DNA of 64,000 nucleotides from Arenicella xantha (GTDB lineage Bacteria; Pseudomonadota; Gammaproteobacteria; Arenicellales; Arenicellaceae): assembly GCF_003315245.1 (NCBI RefSeq), contig NZ_QNRT01000008.1, positions 1-64,000 of the forward strand. The letters are read 5' to 3'. Positions within the stretch are counted from its first letter, which is position 1, and each line of letters starts with the position of its first letter. Made by a program: the position numbers and the translations under genes. The notes below the pieces were generated by a model. The model made no database searches. It saw only the letters and a list, made by a program, of their open reading frames with translations, and was not told the origin of the DNA. Below, piece after piece: positions 52,672 to 63,007 of the stretch.

Positions 52672-53576
52672 TCTGATTCATCTCCCCATAGGGCTAGAAC
52701 TCTTAGACAAGTATGAAAATGTGTTAGGCCCTTATCAAACGCTACGGTGTGATTGGGCATCTCGAGTTGATAGCGCACGCCGTCTTGTTCGGCTTGAATG
52801 ATCCAGTAACAAAGTTGGCTGAGGCGATCTTCTTGGCCGAGCGAAGTTGGTAGTGCAAACCAACTTAAGTTAACGGAGCTATTGCTCTGATTTTCATACT
52901 GAATCGAAACGAGTTTGTTAGTCTTAGCGAGTGAAGGCCAATGAATGTCGCGGATTCGATCTCCTGGTTGGTAACTCTTCATGCCAGCAAAGTCTTCAGC
53001 TCCGAGTCTTATGTTCGCTGTTTGTTGCTGTTGTCCTTCATTGGAACCATCGTTGGGTAAGGGGATGAGGTTTAAAGGTTGTGGATACACCAGGCATCTA
53101 TGAGGTGATTTATATTGTTTAGTCCAGCAAAAAAACAAGCCAATTGGGAACTGAGAGCTAAGTGTGATTGGGTCGCAGGTTAAATAGCCGCGTTGCAATG
53201 TAGGAAGCTTGAGTTCAACTGATTGTGACTCTCCTGCGTCTAGATGGCTCAGTCGATGAAATCCGCCACATATAAGCCATATTGCCGAGCGTTGTTTGGC
53301 GCTGGAGTTGGAAAGTGTCACTGGGAAGGTCGACGGTTCTCCTAAAAATACAGACTTACTTGGCTGAGAGCTTATGGCTAGGCCGATTACGTTGTTGTGC
53401 GTGTAAATCATTGCTACCAAACCAATCGCAATTAGAATGAATAACATCATAAATGCGGCTTGATTATTAAACTTAATGGCAATGCCAAACAGCGCGATCA
53501 AGATCAGTGAAAAATACCAACCAATGCGTGTCGGCAAGATATACAGCTGGCGGCGTCCGATAATAAAGTCTGACAT
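52668..53576 (-). CDS. DUF58 domain protein (second locus)
   Basis: This 302-residue protein has two N-terminal membrane helices (about residues 17 to 60), a beta-rich part with PSTFPVTLSN, and a shortened DUF58 core (EDFAGMKSYQPGDRIRDIHWPSLAKTNKL at about 190 to 218, shown only by its ends in the family motif G-D-x-x-R-x-I-x-W). Unlike the 452-residue DUF58 of the first locus it lacks a VWA part. It works with the MoxR ATPase encoded upstream and the transglutaminase downstream, whose ATG overlaps its stop. Confidence 0.88.
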   Translation of the reverse strand: MSDFIIGRRQLYILPTRIGWYFSLILIALFGIAIKFNNQAAFMMLFILIAIGLVAMIYTHNNVIGLAISSQPSKSVFLGEPSTFPVTLSNSSAKQRSAIWLICGGFHRLSHLDAGESQSVELKLPTLQRGYLTCDPITLSSQFPIGLFFCWTKQYKSPHRCLVYPQPLNLIPLPNDGSNEGQQQQTANIRLGAEDFAGMKSYQPGDRIRDIHWPSLAKTNKLVSIQYENQSNSSVNLSWFALPTSLGQEDRLSQLCYWIIQAEQDGVRYQLEMPNHTVAFDKGLTHFHTCLRVLALWGDESE

Positions 53577-53593
53577 ATTAGGTAGTCGCTAGC

Positions 53594-54493
53594 TTAGAGG
53601 ATCTCAGTGGACTCAATTAGTTTGTTTAAGGCGACGGTAGAGTCTTCTCCATCTGCGCAGTGCAAGCGATGCACAGCGGTGTATGGAGCCAGAATTTTGA
53701 TGTCATCGGGCAGAACTGAGTCGCGTCGCTCAATCATCGCGTGTGCTTTAGCTGCCTGTAGCCATTGTAATCCTGCACGTGGCGATAGCCCGGTAACAAA
53801 CGCGCCGCTTTCACGAGTTTTGGCCAGCAATGTTTGTAAATAGTCAACCAGTGCTTCGCTGACGTGGATATTGTCTACTTGGGCGATAAGTTTGGCTACT
53901 TCATCTGGCGAATAGACTGGGTCGCCTTGGGTTGCTCGCTGGTTTTTTTGCAGCAGTAGTTGACGCTCGTGTTCAGCACTTGGATATCCGAGTGAAATTC
54001 TCATTAAAAACCGATCAAGCTGCGACTCGGGCAGCGGAAACGTGCCGCTTTGTTCTAACGGGTTTTGTGTGGCGATCACAAAAAATGGATCGCTGAGAGC
54101 GATTTGTCGACCTTCTACTGAGACCTCTTTTTCTTCCATCGCTTGGAGTAACGCGCTTTGACTTTTTGGTGTGGCTCGATTTATTTCATCGGCTAACAGG
54201 ATCGAAGTGAATAGCGGACCCTTTTTGAAATGAAATTTCTTTGTTTCCATATCAAAGATGGTCATACCGATTATGTCAGTGGGCAACAAATCGCTGGTGA
54301 ATTGAACGCGCTTGAAGGGTAATCCAAATAGGTTTGCCAGCGCGTGCGATAAAGTAGTCTTACCCACTCCTGGTATGTCTTCTATTAACAGGTGGCCTCT
54401 CGCCAGCAGGCAGACCACGGCTAACTTGGTGGCCAGTGGGTTTCCCAAAATAACGGTATTGAGGCGGTCGAATAAAGAGTCTAATTTTTGCAT
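53594..54493 (-). CDS. MoxR family AAA+ ATPase (second locus)
   Basis: This MoxR ATPase has about 299 residues from the ATG at 54493 (MQKLDSLFDRLN, the usual family start). A GTG at 54604 would add 37 residues of poor similarity and overlap the K+ channel gene. Walker A is EDIPGVGKTT, Walker B LLADEINRATPKSQ, sensor 1 ATQNP, and LPESQLDRF follows. Sequence differs clearly from the MoxR at 31550, so they serve separate sets of partners. It heads MoxR-DUF58-TgpA, the order found around tgpA in Pseudomonas. Confidence 0.92.
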   Translation of the reverse strand: MQKLDSLFDRLNTVILGNPLATKLAVVCLLARGHLLIEDIPGVGKTTLSHALANLFGLPFKRVQFTSDLLPTDIIGMTIFDMETKKFHFKKGPLFTSILLADEINRATPKSQSALLQAMEEKEVSVEGRQIALSDPFFVIATQNPLEQSGTFPLPESQLDRFLMRISLGYPSAEHERQLLLQKNQRATQGDPVYSPDEVAKLIAQVDNIHVSEALVDYLQTLLAKTRESGAFVTGLSPRAGLQWLQAAKAHAMIERRDSVLPDDIKILAPYTAVHRLHCADGEDSTVALNKLIESTEIL

Positions 54494-54576
54494 TACGGTT
54501 AGATGGTTGTGATAAATCGTAGTGGTGAATTCTGAGCCGCGGACGGCTGGCGGGGAGTAGCTGATCGGGGCGTCAC

Positions 54577-56277
54577 TCAGTGTTGTACCTTGCGCGAGAG
54601 CCACCTAATTAACGGAATGCTGTGTTCGTTCCCGTTTATTAGTGTGTCTACCAGTTCTTCGTTGTCGCACAGTCGTTGTGCAAGTAAATCAGTGTTGCGG
54701 CGTGCACAGAACAAGATCTCATCATTTTCCTGTACCGGCATGTCGGGCGAGGGCATGAGATGGCTGATATTGTCGCGCCACAAAAGTAGTGGTATGGCAT
54801 TGGCGCGCGGTATGCGTTGGTGGCGGCACAAATCTTCAACGTTTAGTGCGCCACCAGCCTGCAAGTGGGATGTTAGTGCTGGTGAGCGGTCGGCGCGCAC
54901 GGCTAATCGCCAAGTGACCGGAGATTTATTGCCGGTAAGCTGGCATATCTGGGCAATAAGCTCTTCCGTCGCGCTCTTGGTGAGAGTATATGAGTACTGA
55001 ATGAAGCGTGTAACTAATGGGCGCGAGATTAATGTAAGAACTTCATTGGCGACCACTAGGCTGCGGCGGAAAATATAATCGCAGCGTGCTTGCTCAAATA
55101 ACATCTGGTCTGATTCGTGGCTAACGCGGCCAATCGTTACGACATTTTTGTTGATTTGCTTAGCGGTAATCAAAATCGATAGATTATTAGCATCATCGTC
55201 GCTGGCGGCTACTACGACGGTGGCGTCATCGATGCCAGCTTCACGTAATGTTTTGGCCTCAGTGCCGCGCCCGACTATCGTTCCTTTAGGTGCGCGACTG
55301 GCAATTGGGTCAGGATCAACTACCGTGATCTCTACTTCAATGTCGGCCAGCGCCTGAGTGACGGCGCGACCAAAGCGACCGTAGCCGCACACTAACCAGC
55401 GACCTTTGGGGAGACCGGATTGAGCGACGCTTTGATGTAGGTGCTCTTCGCTGTGTTGGTTAATAAACCAATTCTGGATTCGGTGTAGTCCCGGGTTCTG
55501 TGTCAGAAGATTTATGCGTCGCGCGAAAGTTAAGTATGGGTTGACGATAAAGTTAGTGCCAAATGACTCCATGTTAGCGGCCTCATCTTCAATCTCGGAA
55601 CGGCAGATAACCGGTACATCAGGTTTTATTAGCTTGCAAGCTACCGCCACTTTTAAATTAACGTGATCATTTTGAGTAACGGCTATCACGCCACGACACC
55701 AACCACCCTTTATGCCGGCTGATGTCAAATTCTTCGGTTCTTTTATGTCGGCATTTAAAACAATCGGCGGGATCGATAGATTGTTCAATTCAATAGCGTT
55801 GGTGCGTTCCGGGTCGATGTCAATCACCACGGTTTGAATGCCCATGTCGGCTAAACCTTGAGTGATCAATTCGCCGGTTTCTCCATAGCCGCATATTATG
55901 TAGAACGGTTGGTCAATTCGATTGATGCTGACTCGGAAGTTGCGTTCAGATACCGCATAGCGGAAGGTTTCATCTTGAACCAATCTAAGTAAGCTACCGA
56001 TTCCGTAAAGCCAAGCTATCACCGAGGTGTAAATGCAGCCGAGTACCCAGGCTCTTTGAGCGTCGGTGAACGGGTAGGGTATTTCGCCAAAGCCAATGGT
56101 CGTGCCCATAAAGCTTACAAAATAGAAGGCATGAAAAAAACTCATGTGCCAAGTGTCGCCGTTCGGGTCGATGCCTGGCATTAAGGTCATTCCGATGGTC
56201 GATATTGAATAGACGCTGATCAAAAAGATCAACGGCATCCGCATGCGCCGGAGAATTAAAAAAAAGATATCTGACAA
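54577..56277 (-). CDS. Potassium channel with two TrkA-N (RCK) domains
   Basis: This 566-residue inner-membrane protein has two helices around a pore loop with TTIGFGE (residues 59 to 65), a K+ selectivity filter. Two RCK-type NAD-binding domains follow in one chain: CGYGETG (129 to 135) and CGYGRFG (about 298 to 304). A C-terminal TrkA-C-like part comes last. This layout resembles MthK/GsuK-type ligand-gated channels, in which nucleotides or ions on the RCK domains open the gate. A DUF6394 membrane gene lies 30 bases upstream on the same strand, and the second MoxR gene follows. Confidence 0.88.
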   Translation of the reverse strand: MSDIFFLILRRMRMPLIFLISVYSISTIGMTLMPGIDPNGDTWHMSFFHAFYFVSFMGTTIGFGEIPYPFTDAQRAWVLGCIYTSVIAWLYGIGSLLRLVQDETFRYAVSERNFRVSINRIDQPFYIICGYGETGELITQGLADMGIQTVVIDIDPERTNAIELNNLSIPPIVLNADIKEPKNLTSAGIKGGWCRGVIAVTQNDHVNLKVAVACKLIKPDVPVICRSEIEDEAANMESFGTNFIVNPYLTFARRINLLTQNPGLHRIQNWFINQHSEEHLHQSVAQSGLPKGRWLVCGYGRFGRAVTQALADIEVEITVVDPDPIASRAPKGTIVGRGTEAKTLREAGIDDATVVVAASDDDANNLSILITAKQINKNVVTIGRVSHESDQMLFEQARCDYIFRRSLVVANEVLTLISRPLVTRFIQYSYTLTKSATEELIAQICQLTGNKSPVTWRLAVRADRSPALTSHLQAGGALNVEDLCRHQRIPRANAIPLLLWRDNISHLMPSPDMPVQENDEILFCARRNTDLLAQRLCDNEELVDTLINGNEHSIPLIRWLSRKVQH

Positions 56278-56307
56278 AGTGAAGTCTCGCTAAAGCTGGT
56301 TGTGAGC

Positions 56308-56688
56308 CTATTTGCGAATTTGCCCAGTTTCGATAATGAGTAGAATGACAGATATTAGGTTTGCCATTAGTGCGCCGCCTGCTAATGAGGTAATGCTGGC
56401 CATTGCCATCGGCGAAATTACTCGTCCGTCGGTTGTTGCTAATGCCCAGGTGATCGCCGCGGTAATAAGTAGCCCGTCAACTACGAGGCTGGATGCCAGT
56501 ACTGTTGAGCCGAAATGAGTGCGGTCGCCGAATTTCATCACGGTGCAAATTAAACTGATAAATAGGGCGGCGAATAGTTCGTAGGGATGGTGATGGGTTG
56601 ACTCGGAAATCTCACCTAGAAAGAAGCCAAAATTAAGTGACAGGGCGAGAATTATAAAGAACGCGAAGACAACTTTCTCAAAGTTCAT
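56308..56688 (-). CDS. DUF6394-like small membrane protein
   Basis: This 126-residue protein has four membrane helices, a histidine-rich loop after the first (STHHHPYEL, about residues 31 to 39) and a KFGDRTHFG turn. It fits the uncharacterised DUF6394 family that sits next to TrkA-domain channel genes. The ATG at 56688 has AGGA 9 bases upstream; a TTG 6 bases earlier was rejected. It probably shares a transcript with the channel gene and could be an accessory subunit, but this is only from neighbourhood. Confidence 0.75.
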   Translation of the reverse strand: MNFEKVVFAFFIILALSLNFGFFLGEISESTHHHPYELFAALFISLICTVMKFGDRTHFGSTVLASSLVVDGLLITAAITWALATTDGRVISPMAMASITSLAGGALMANLISVILLIIETGQIRK

Positions 56689-57061
56689 GGGCAATCCTAT
56701 TAAAGCTAACTCTTTTGTGCGGTTGAAGACTGGTTGTATCCTATCTCCGACACTGTTTCACAAGCGTGAAAGTGATGTTGGGATGGAGTCTGGATAATAG
56801 CAGATCGAGGTAAAATTAAAGCTTAGCACAAAAGTCGGCATTTCGGTCTTGACCATCGGGCGGTGATGACAGATTCTGACAGACTTGTTCAGCACAAGAG
56901 CGCTATATCTGAACGCCAACTAACTGTTGCTCGCTTTGGCAAAGTTGTATACTATGCGCGCGCAAGAGGTATGCCGGTATTCTAGTTAGGCAGATGATTT
57001 ACCACCGGTATAGCACGCTAACCACGTAAGGCAGCCAATTCGAGATTTGGCGAGGTATTCA
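56689..57061. other. Divergent control region in front of the nqr operon
   Basis: This 373-base region separates the minus-strand DUF6394-channel pair from the plus-strand nqr genes. It has a promoter candidate at 56927-56953 for nqr. The proposed leader is about 100 bases long. No gene, repeat or strong hairpin was seen. The promoter for the leftward pair could not be picked. Confidence 0.5.
56927..56953 (+). promoter_or_regulatory. Candidate promoter of the nqr operon
   Basis: TTGCTC (56927-56932) and TATACT (56948-56953) are 15 bases apart. The spacing is short but the -10 is good and preceded by TTG. It would start the transcript near 56960, about 100 bases before nqrA. Confidence 0.4.
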
Positions 57062-58396
57062 TTGTTTTTCAAGATAAAGAAAGGGCTTGATATCCCACTA
57101 AAGGGTCGTCCAGACGAGAGAATTGATGTGGCTAATGAAGTCACTACAGTTGCGGTACTTGGAAGTGATTATGTTGGCTTGAAGCCCACCATGCTGGTCA
57201 AAGAAGGTGACCGGGTCAAAGAGGGTTCACCGCTTTTCGAAGACAAAAAGAATCCTGGTGTCGTTGTCACGTCGCCAGCGGCAGGAATTGTCTCGGCTAT
57301 TAATCGTGGCGCTCGACGCGTACTGATCTCCGTTGTTATCGAAATAGATGGCAAAGACAGCGAGTCGTTTGAGCTACCAGACAATACGTCGATTTCAGCT
57401 GACCAGCTGCGCAAGGTTCTTCAGCAATCAGGCCTTTGGGCTTCATTTCGCACTCGCCCGTATGGCAAAGTGCCGGCGGTTGCGGCAGTTCCGAATTCGA
57501 TCTTTGTTAATGCGATGGACACGAACCCCTTGGCGGTTGAGCCAAGTGTGATTATTAACGAGCGTGCGTCTGACTTCGCCATGGGCGTAGGTCTGCTGAG
57601 CAAGTTCGATGTGCCGGTCTATGTTTGTCAAGGCGAGAACGCTAAGCTCCCTGAATTGTCCGGCTCAAATGTCCAGCTTGCTACCTTCGCGGGGAAGCAT
57701 CCAGCGGGCTTGAGTAGTACGCATGTTCATTTTATCGACCCAGTTAATGCCGCTAAATCAGTCTGGACCCTTGGGTATCAAGATGTGATTGCTATTGGCG
57801 CACTGTTTAATAGCGGAAAGCTTGATGTTTCTCGCTATGTGGCCGTGGCTGGCCCATTAGTGAATTCACCAAGAGTATTCGCTACTCGCCTTGGTGCTAA
57901 CTTGACCGAATTGGTCGCTAGCCGTACCGCTGAGGGCAAGCAACGCGTGATTAGCGGTTCAGTATTGAATGGTCATACTGCGGTTGGCGATACCGACTTC
58001 TTGGGCCGATACGATAATTTGGTGTCAGTCATTGAGGAGCATGATGATCGTGAATTTATGGGTTGGATTGCGCCTGGGCGCAACAAGTTCTCGGCGCTAA
58101 ACGTCTTTGTTTCCAGCATATTTAAGCCTAAGTCGTATAATATTTCGACTTCTCAGTATGGCAGTCCACGAGCGATTGTGCCGATTGGCGTGTTCGAGAA
58201 GGTGATGCCGCTGGATATTCTGCCAACGCCGCTAATTAAGTCGATTTTGGTTAAAGATACCGACTCCGCTCAGGAGCTTGGTTGTTTGGAGTTGGTCGAA
58301 GAAGATCTCTCGTTACTGTCATTTGTTGATCCCGGTAAGCATGACTTCGGTCCGGTGCTTAGATCAACCCTCACTCAAATCGAGAAGGAAGGTTAA
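57062..58396 (+). CDS. nqrA: Na+-translocating NADH:quinone reductase subunit A
   Basis: NqrA is the cytoplasmic, quinone-associated subunit of the six-part respiratory sodium pump. This 444-residue protein has the N-terminal [11 protein letters not shown], the [14 protein letters not shown] region, EDKKNPGV and [16 protein letters not shown]. All are diagnostic. I placed the start at a TTG at 57062, with GAGG 6 bases upstream; this gives an N-terminus like other NqrA proteins. Another TTG 15 bases earlier lies before that site. A TTG start on the first gene may keep its synthesis low. nqrB follows after 1 base. Confidence 0.94.
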   Translation: MFFKIKKGLDIPLKGRPDERIDVANEVTTVAVLGSDYVGLKPTMLVKEGDRVKEGSPLFEDKKNPGVVVTSPAAGIVSAINRGARRVLISVVIEIDGKDSESFELPDNTSISADQLRKVLQQSGLWASFRTRPYGKVPAVAAVPNSIFVNAMDTNPLAVEPSVIINERASDFAMGVGLLSKFDVPVYVCQGENAKLPELSGSNVQLATFAGKHPAGLSSTHVHFIDPVNAAKSVWTLGYQDVIAIGALFNSGKLDVSRYVAVAGPLVNSPRVFATRLGANLTELVASRTAEGKQRVISGSVLNGHTAVGDTDFLGRYDNLVSVIEEHDDREFMGWIAPGRNKFSALNVFVSSIFKPKSYNISTSQYGSPRAIVPIGVFEKVMPLDILPTPLIKSILVKDTDSAQELGCLELVEEDLSLLSFVDPGKHDFGPVLRSTLTQIEKEG

Positions 58397-58397
58397 T

Positions 58398-59612
58398 ATG
58401 TCTTTTCTACGTCGAACCCTCGATAGCATCCATCCCCACGTTGCTAAGGGTGGGAAATATGAAAAATTTTATGCGCTCTACGAAGCGGTAGATACGATAT
58501 TTTACTCGCCAGCGGATGTGAATCGCGGGCGTAATCACGTGCGCGACGGTATCGACTTAAAGCGTGTGATGATTTATGTGTGGCTGGCGGCTATGCCCAC
58601 CATGCTTATGGGCTGTTATAACGTCGGTTTGCAGGCGAATACTGCAATGGCGAGCCTTGGAATCACCGAGGTTGTCGGCTGGCGTGGTGATATTTTGTCA
58701 TTATTTGGCATTGGTATTGATCCGGCCAGCGTATTCGATAATTTTTGGCACGGGTTTTGGTACTGGTTTCCTATTTACGCCGTCGTATTTATTGTTGGCG
58801 GGTTTTGGGAAGTGTTGTTCGCTTCAGTGCGCGGACATGAAATTAACGAAGGTTTCTTTGTTACCTCTATTTTATTCAGCTTGATCGTTCCGGCTACGTT
58901 GCCGTTATGGCAGGCGGCGCTGGGTATTAGTTTTGGTATTGTAATCGGTAAAGAAGTCTTTGGCGGTACCGGCAAGAACTTCTTAAATCCAGCGTTGACC
59001 GCTCGGGCATTTTTGTATTTCGCATATCCTGCGCAAATTTCCGGTGATGCTGTTTGGGTCGCAGTTGACGGTTACACCGGCGCAACCGCGTTAAGTGTGG
59101 CGGCCAACGGCGGCGTGCAAGCGTTGATTGATGCTGGTTTCAGTATTCAACAATCGTTGCTGGGTCATATAGCGGGTTCGATCGGCGAAACTTCGCTTAT
59201 TGCAATCGGTATAGGCGCGTTATTCTTGCTGTTTACCAAAGTTGCGTCGTGGCGAATTATGCTCGGTGTCGGTGCCGGTGTTGTCGCGACTAGCCTGCTG
59301 TTTAACGTGATTGGCAGTGAGACCAATCCAATGTTTAGTTTGACACCTCAATGGCATCTTGTGATCGGTGGTCTAGCCTTTGGTTTGGTATACATGGCAA
59401 CGGATCCTGTTAGTGCCTCGATGACCAATACAGGTCGTTTCTGGTATGGCTTTTTAATCGGTCTGATGACGGTGTTGATTCGCGTGGTGAATCCAGCATT
59501 TCCTGAGGGGATTATGTTGGCGATCTTGTTTGCAAACCTCTTTGCACCGTTAATCGATTGGTTTGTAGTACAAGCCAATATTAAGCGCCGCGCGGCACGT
59601 TATGCAGCGTAA
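58398..59612 (+). CDS. nqrB: Na+-translocating NADH:quinone reductase subunit B
   Basis: NqrB is the large membrane subunit that carries the sodium path and a covalent FMN. This 404-residue protein has about nine to ten helices. The flavin attachment motif is DGYTGAT (residues 224 to 230), with Thr230 as the acceptor of the phosphoester-linked [20 protein letters not shown] is a strong family mark. I chose the ATG at 58398, which follows AAGGAAGG. The flavin is put on by ApbE, encoded at the end of the operon. Confidence 0.96.
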   Translation: MSFLRRTLDSIHPHVAKGGKYEKFYALYEAVDTIFYSPADVNRGRNHVRDGIDLKRVMIYVWLAAMPTMLMGCYNVGLQANTAMASLGITEVVGWRGDILSLFGIGIDPASVFDNFWHGFWYWFPIYAVVFIVGGFWEVLFASVRGHEINEGFFVTSILFSLIVPATLPLWQAALGISFGIVIGKEVFGGTGKNFLNPALTARAFLYFAYPAQISGDAVWVAVDGYTGATALSVAANGGVQALIDAGFSIQQSLLGHIAGSIGETSLIAIGIGALFLLFTKVASWRIMLGVGAGVVATSLLFNVIGSETNPMFSLTPQWHLVIGGLAFGLVYMATDPVSASMTNTGRFWYGFLIGLMTVLIRVVNPAFPEGIMLAILFANLFAPLIDWFVVQANIKRRAARYAA

Positions 59613-59625
59613 TCGGAGTCCAAAA

Positions 59626-60486
59626 ATGAGAAAAAACACATTTTATCGGCAACAGGGCTTTTTTAGCCTGCCGAACGACAATATTGTTAAAACCATTGGG
59701 GTTGCGCTCTTGCTGTGTCTGATTTGCTCGATCATTGTATCGGGTTCAGCAACACTGCTAAAACCAAAGCAAGTAGCTAATAAGTTGCTGGATAAGAAGA
59801 GTAATATTTTAACCGTGTCTGGTTTGAGTGACCCTAGTAAAACCGTTGATGAGCTTTTTAAGCAAGTCGAAACACGGGTCATTGATTTGCGTACTGGTGA
59901 ATATACTGATGCGGTTGATGCCGATACGTTTGATCAGAGAAAAGCGTCTAAGGACGCAGAGTATCGGATTGATTTGGCTAAAAATGAGGACATCGCCGGA
60001 GTTGGCGGTATTTCGAAATATGCCAATGTCTACTTGGTTCGTGATCAAGGTGAAATCAGTAAAATCGTTCTGCCGATTAAAGGCTACGGTTTATGGTCTA
60101 CGTTATACGGCTTTTTAGCGCTCGAAAGTGACGGCAATACGGTAAGCAGTATCACGTTTTATGAACACGGTGAAACGCCGGGTCTGGGCGGTGAGATTGA
60201 GAACCCAAAATGGCAGGCGAGTTGGCACGGTAAGCAAGTGTCTGAGACGATCGGCAATCCGGTTATTCGGTTGATCAAAGGTTCAGTAGATCCAAGTGCT
60301 GCCGATGCTGAGCATAAAATTGACGGCTTAGCTGGCGCGACATTGACCAGTAACGGGGTCACCAATTTAGTGCAGTTTTGGATGGGCGATAAAGCCTTTG
60401 GCCCATACTTGAAGCGTGTCCATGAGGGCACAGTAGACAGTTCAGCGGCTGCCGCTGTAACAACAACGACTAACGGGAAAAGCTAA
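59626..60486 (+). CDS. nqrC: Na+-translocating NADH:quinone reductase subunit C
   Basis: NqrC carries the second covalent FMN, on the periplasmic side. This 286-residue protein has one N-terminal helix (about residues 22 to 42) and a soluble domain with YGLWSTLYGFLAL and HGETPGLGGEIENPKW. The attachment motif is DGLAGAT (233 to 239), with Thr239 as the flavin acceptor. I chose the ATG at 59626, 13 bases after nqrB, with CGGAG upstream. The C-terminal tail is Ala/Thr-rich and longer than in Vibrio. Confidence 0.95.
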   Translation: MRKNTFYRQQGFFSLPNDNIVKTIGVALLLCLICSIIVSGSATLLKPKQVANKLLDKKSNILTVSGLSDPSKTVDELFKQVETRVIDLRTGEYTDAVDADTFDQRKASKDAEYRIDLAKNEDIAGVGGISKYANVYLVRDQGEISKIVLPIKGYGLWSTLYGFLALESDGNTVSSITFYEHGETPGLGGEIENPKWQASWHGKQVSETIGNPVIRLIKGSVDPSAADAEHKIDGLAGATLTSNGVTNLVQFWMGDKAFGPYLKRVHEGTVDSSAAAAVTTTTNGKS

Positions 60487-60489
60487 ATT

Positions 60490-61158
60490 ATGGCTAGCGA
60501 AGCAAGAAAAGCGCTCTTTGAGCCTTTAGTCTCGAATAATCCGATCGCGCTACAGATCCTCGGGATTTGTTCTGCACTTGCAGTGACATCCCAACTGTCA
60601 GTGGCTCTGATTATGTGTTTGGCTCTCACCAGCGTGACAGCCTTCTCCAGTTTATCAATCAGCTTGATTCGTAACCATATTCCATCGAGTATTCGTATCA
60701 TCGTGCAGATGACGATTATTGCCTCGTTGGTTATTGTGGTGGATCAGTTGTTGAAAGCCTATGCTTTTGATGTCAGTAAAAAGCTCGCTGTTTTCGTCGG
60801 CTTAATCATTACCAACTGTATCGTAATGGGCCGGGCTGAAGCCTATGCCATGAAGAATACCCCGTGGAACTCGTTCTTGGATGGTATCGGCAATGGCTTA
60901 GGCTATAGCTTGATTTTGATTATCGTGGCAGTGTTCCGAGAGTTGTTTGGCTCGGGTTCATTGCTCGGATTTCAAATTTTTACGCCTGTGTCTGACGGTG
61001 GTTGGTATACGCCAAATGGACTGATGTTATTAGCTCCGAGTGCGTTCATCATTATTGGTTTAACGATTTGGGTTATACGTTCGTTCAAGACAGATCAAGT
61101 CGAACAGCCGGACTTTAAAATCCAAAATGCGCACAGCACGGCAGGAGGGTCGCACTAA
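60490..61158 (+). CDS. nqrD: Na+-translocating NADH:quinone reductase subunit D
   Basis: NqrD is a membrane subunit that, with NqrE, holds an iron centre between the two proteins. This 222-residue protein has six helices, the conserved Cys in [12 protein letters not shown] (about residue 28) and the second Cys in [33 protein letters not shown] is typical. It starts 3 bases after nqrC and its stop shares a base with the nqrE start. Confidence 0.95.
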   Translation: MASEARKALFEPLVSNNPIALQILGICSALAVTSQLSVALIMCLALTSVTAFSSLSISLIRNHIPSSIRIIVQMTIIASLVIVVDQLLKAYAFDVSKKLAVFVGLIITNCIVMGRAEAYAMKNTPWNSFLDGIGNGLGYSLILIIVAVFRELFGSGSLLGFQIFTPVSDGGWYTPNGLMLLAPSAFIIIGLTIWVIRSFKTDQVEQPDFKIQNAHSTAGGSH

Positions 61159-61763
61159 TGGATCTACTCAGTTTAGCGGTTAAGGCCATATTTATTGAAA
61201 ATTTGGCGCTTTCCTTCTTTTTGGGGATGTGTACGTTTCTAGCGGTCTCCAAAAAGATTCAAACAGCTCTCGGTCTCGGTTTTGCGGTCTTCGTGGTATT
61301 GGCAATTACTGTTCCGATCAATAATTTGATCTATCAGAATTTTTTGCAAGAAGGCGCATTAGCTTGGGCAGGTTTACCTAATGTTGACCTGAGTTTTCTC
61401 GGCCTGATTAGCTACATCGGCGTTATTGCGGCATTGGTTCAAATTCTTGAGATGTTTCTTGATCGGTTTGTACCTGCTTTATACAACGCATTAGGTATAT
61501 TCTTGCCACTGATCACGGTGAATTGTGCGATTCTTGGCGCGTCTCTATTTATGGTCGAGCGCGATTACACATTCTCTGAAAGCTTAGTGTATGGCGCAAG
61601 TAGTGGTATTGGCTGGGCGTTAGCGATTGTTGCGTTGGCCGGTATTCGTGAGAAATTGAAATACAGTGATGTGCCTGATGGCTTGCAGGGGCTAGGAATC
61701 ACATTTATCACCGTCGGTCTGATGTCGCTAGGATTCTTGGCGTTCTCCGGAATCCAACTGTAA
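61158..61763 (+). CDS. nqrE: Na+-translocating NADH:quinone reductase subunit E
   Basis: NqrE is homologous to NqrD and inserted in the opposite sense. This 201-residue protein has six helices, the Cys in [12 protein letters not shown] (about residue 25) and the second in [15 protein letters not shown] (about 120), which hold the shared iron centre. Length is normal. It overlaps nqrD by 1 base, and nqrF follows after 20 bases. Confidence 0.96.
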   Translation: MDLLSLAVKAIFIENLALSFFLGMCTFLAVSKKIQTALGLGFAVFVVLAITVPINNLIYQNFLQEGALAWAGLPNVDLSFLGLISYIGVIAALVQILEMFLDRFVPALYNALGIFLPLITVNCAILGASLFMVERDYTFSESLVYGASSGIGWALAIVALAGIREKLKYSDVPDGLQGLGITFITVGLMSLGFLAFSGIQL

Positions 61764-61783
61764 GACTTGATTAGAGAGTTGAT

Positions 61784-63004
61784 ATGTTAGAAATAGGTTT
61801 AGGCGTAGGTTTTTTTACAACTATCGTGTTGGCGCTGGTCGCTGTGATTCTATTTGCCAAGAGCAAGTTGGTTGCGAGCGGCAATGTTAAGATTTCGATT
61901 AATGGTGAAAAAGAGATAGAAGTACCAGCTGGCGGTAAATTGCTCGGCGTACTTGCCGACAATAAATTGTTTGTCCCTTCTGCTTGTGGTGGCGGTGGTA
62001 CTTGTGCGCAATGTCGTGTACGTATTTTTGAAGGCGGTGGTTCGATATTGCCGACCGAAGAAACGCATATCACTAAACGTGAAGCGGCTTGCGGCGACCG
62101 GTTGTCGTGCCAAGTTACGGTCAAACAGGACATGAAGATTGAAGTTCCGGAAGAAGTCTTCGGGGTCAAGCAGTGGCGTTGTACCGTGCGCTCTAACGAT
62201 AACGTTGCGACGTTTATTAAAGAGTTAGTCTTAGAGTTACCTGAAGGCGAAAATGTTGATTTCCGCGCAGGTGGATATATCCAAATAGAATGTCCGCCGC
62301 ATACTGTCAAGTACACTGACTTTCAGGTGCAAGACGAGTACAAGCCGGATTGGGATCATTTTAACATTTGGCAATACGAGTCGGTGGTTAACGAAACCGT
62401 GGTGCGTGCTTATTCAATGGCTAATTACCCTGAAGAGAAAGGGATTATTATGCTGAATGTTCGTATCGCATCGCCGCCGCCTAGAACTGAAGGGTTGCCA
62501 CCTGGTCAGATGTCGTCTTACATTTTCAACCTCAAGGCTGGCGACGAAGTTACGATTTCTGGTCCGTTCGGCGAGTTCTTTGCTAAGAAGACCGACGCTG
62601 AGATGGTGTTTGTTGGCGGTGGTGCTGGTATGGCGCCAATGCGTTCACACATCTTCGATCAATTAGAGCGTATTAAAACCGACCGTAAGATGACGTTTTG
62701 GTATGGTGCACGAAGTAAGCGCGAAATGTTCTATGTAGAAGATTTTGATCGGCTTGCGGCTGAACATGATAATTTTGAATGGCATGTTGCGTTGTCTGAC
62801 CCTCAGCCTGAAGATGATTGGGACGGCGATACTGGCTTTATTCACAATGTATTGTATGAGAACTACTTAAAGGATCATGAAGCGCCGGAAGATTGCGAAT
62901 TCTATATGTGTGGTCCGCCAATGATGAATCAGGCTGTGATCAATATGTTGCACGAGCTTGGTGTGGAAGACGAAAATATACTGCTAGATGATTTTGGTGG
63001 TTAG
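61784..63004 (+). CDS. nqrF: Na+-translocating NADH:quinone reductase subunit F
   Basis: NqrF takes electrons from NADH. This 406-residue protein has an N-terminal membrane helix (residues 3 to 24). A 2Fe-2S ferredoxin domain follows, with ligands Cys68, Cys74, Cys77 and Cys109 ([11 protein letters not shown] and LSC). An FAD-binding domain (RAYSMANYP) and an NADH domain ([19 protein letters not shown]) come next. It ends with LDDFGG, as in the family. It is the last subunit gene, followed by apbE after 3 bases and a hairpin within the apbE start. Confidence 0.97.
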   Translation: MLEIGLGVGFFTTIVLALVAVILFAKSKLVASGNVKISINGEKEIEVPAGGKLLGVLADNKLFVPSACGGGGTCAQCRVRIFEGGGSILPTEETHITKREAACGDRLSCQVTVKQDMKIEVPEEVFGVKQWRCTVRSNDNVATFIKELVLELPEGENVDFRAGGYIQIECPPHTVKYTDFQVQDEYKPDWDHFNIWQYESVVNETVVRAYSMANYPEEKGIIMLNVRIASPPPRTEGLPPGQMSSYIFNLKAGDEVTISGPFGEFFAKKTDAEMVFVGGGAGMAPMRSHIFDQLERIKTDRKMTFWYGARSKREMFYVEDFDRLAAEHDNFEWHVALSDPQPEDDWDGDTGFIHNVLYENYLKDHEAPEDCEFYMCGPPMMNQAVINMLHELGVEDENILLDDFGG

Positions 63005-63007
63005 TTT

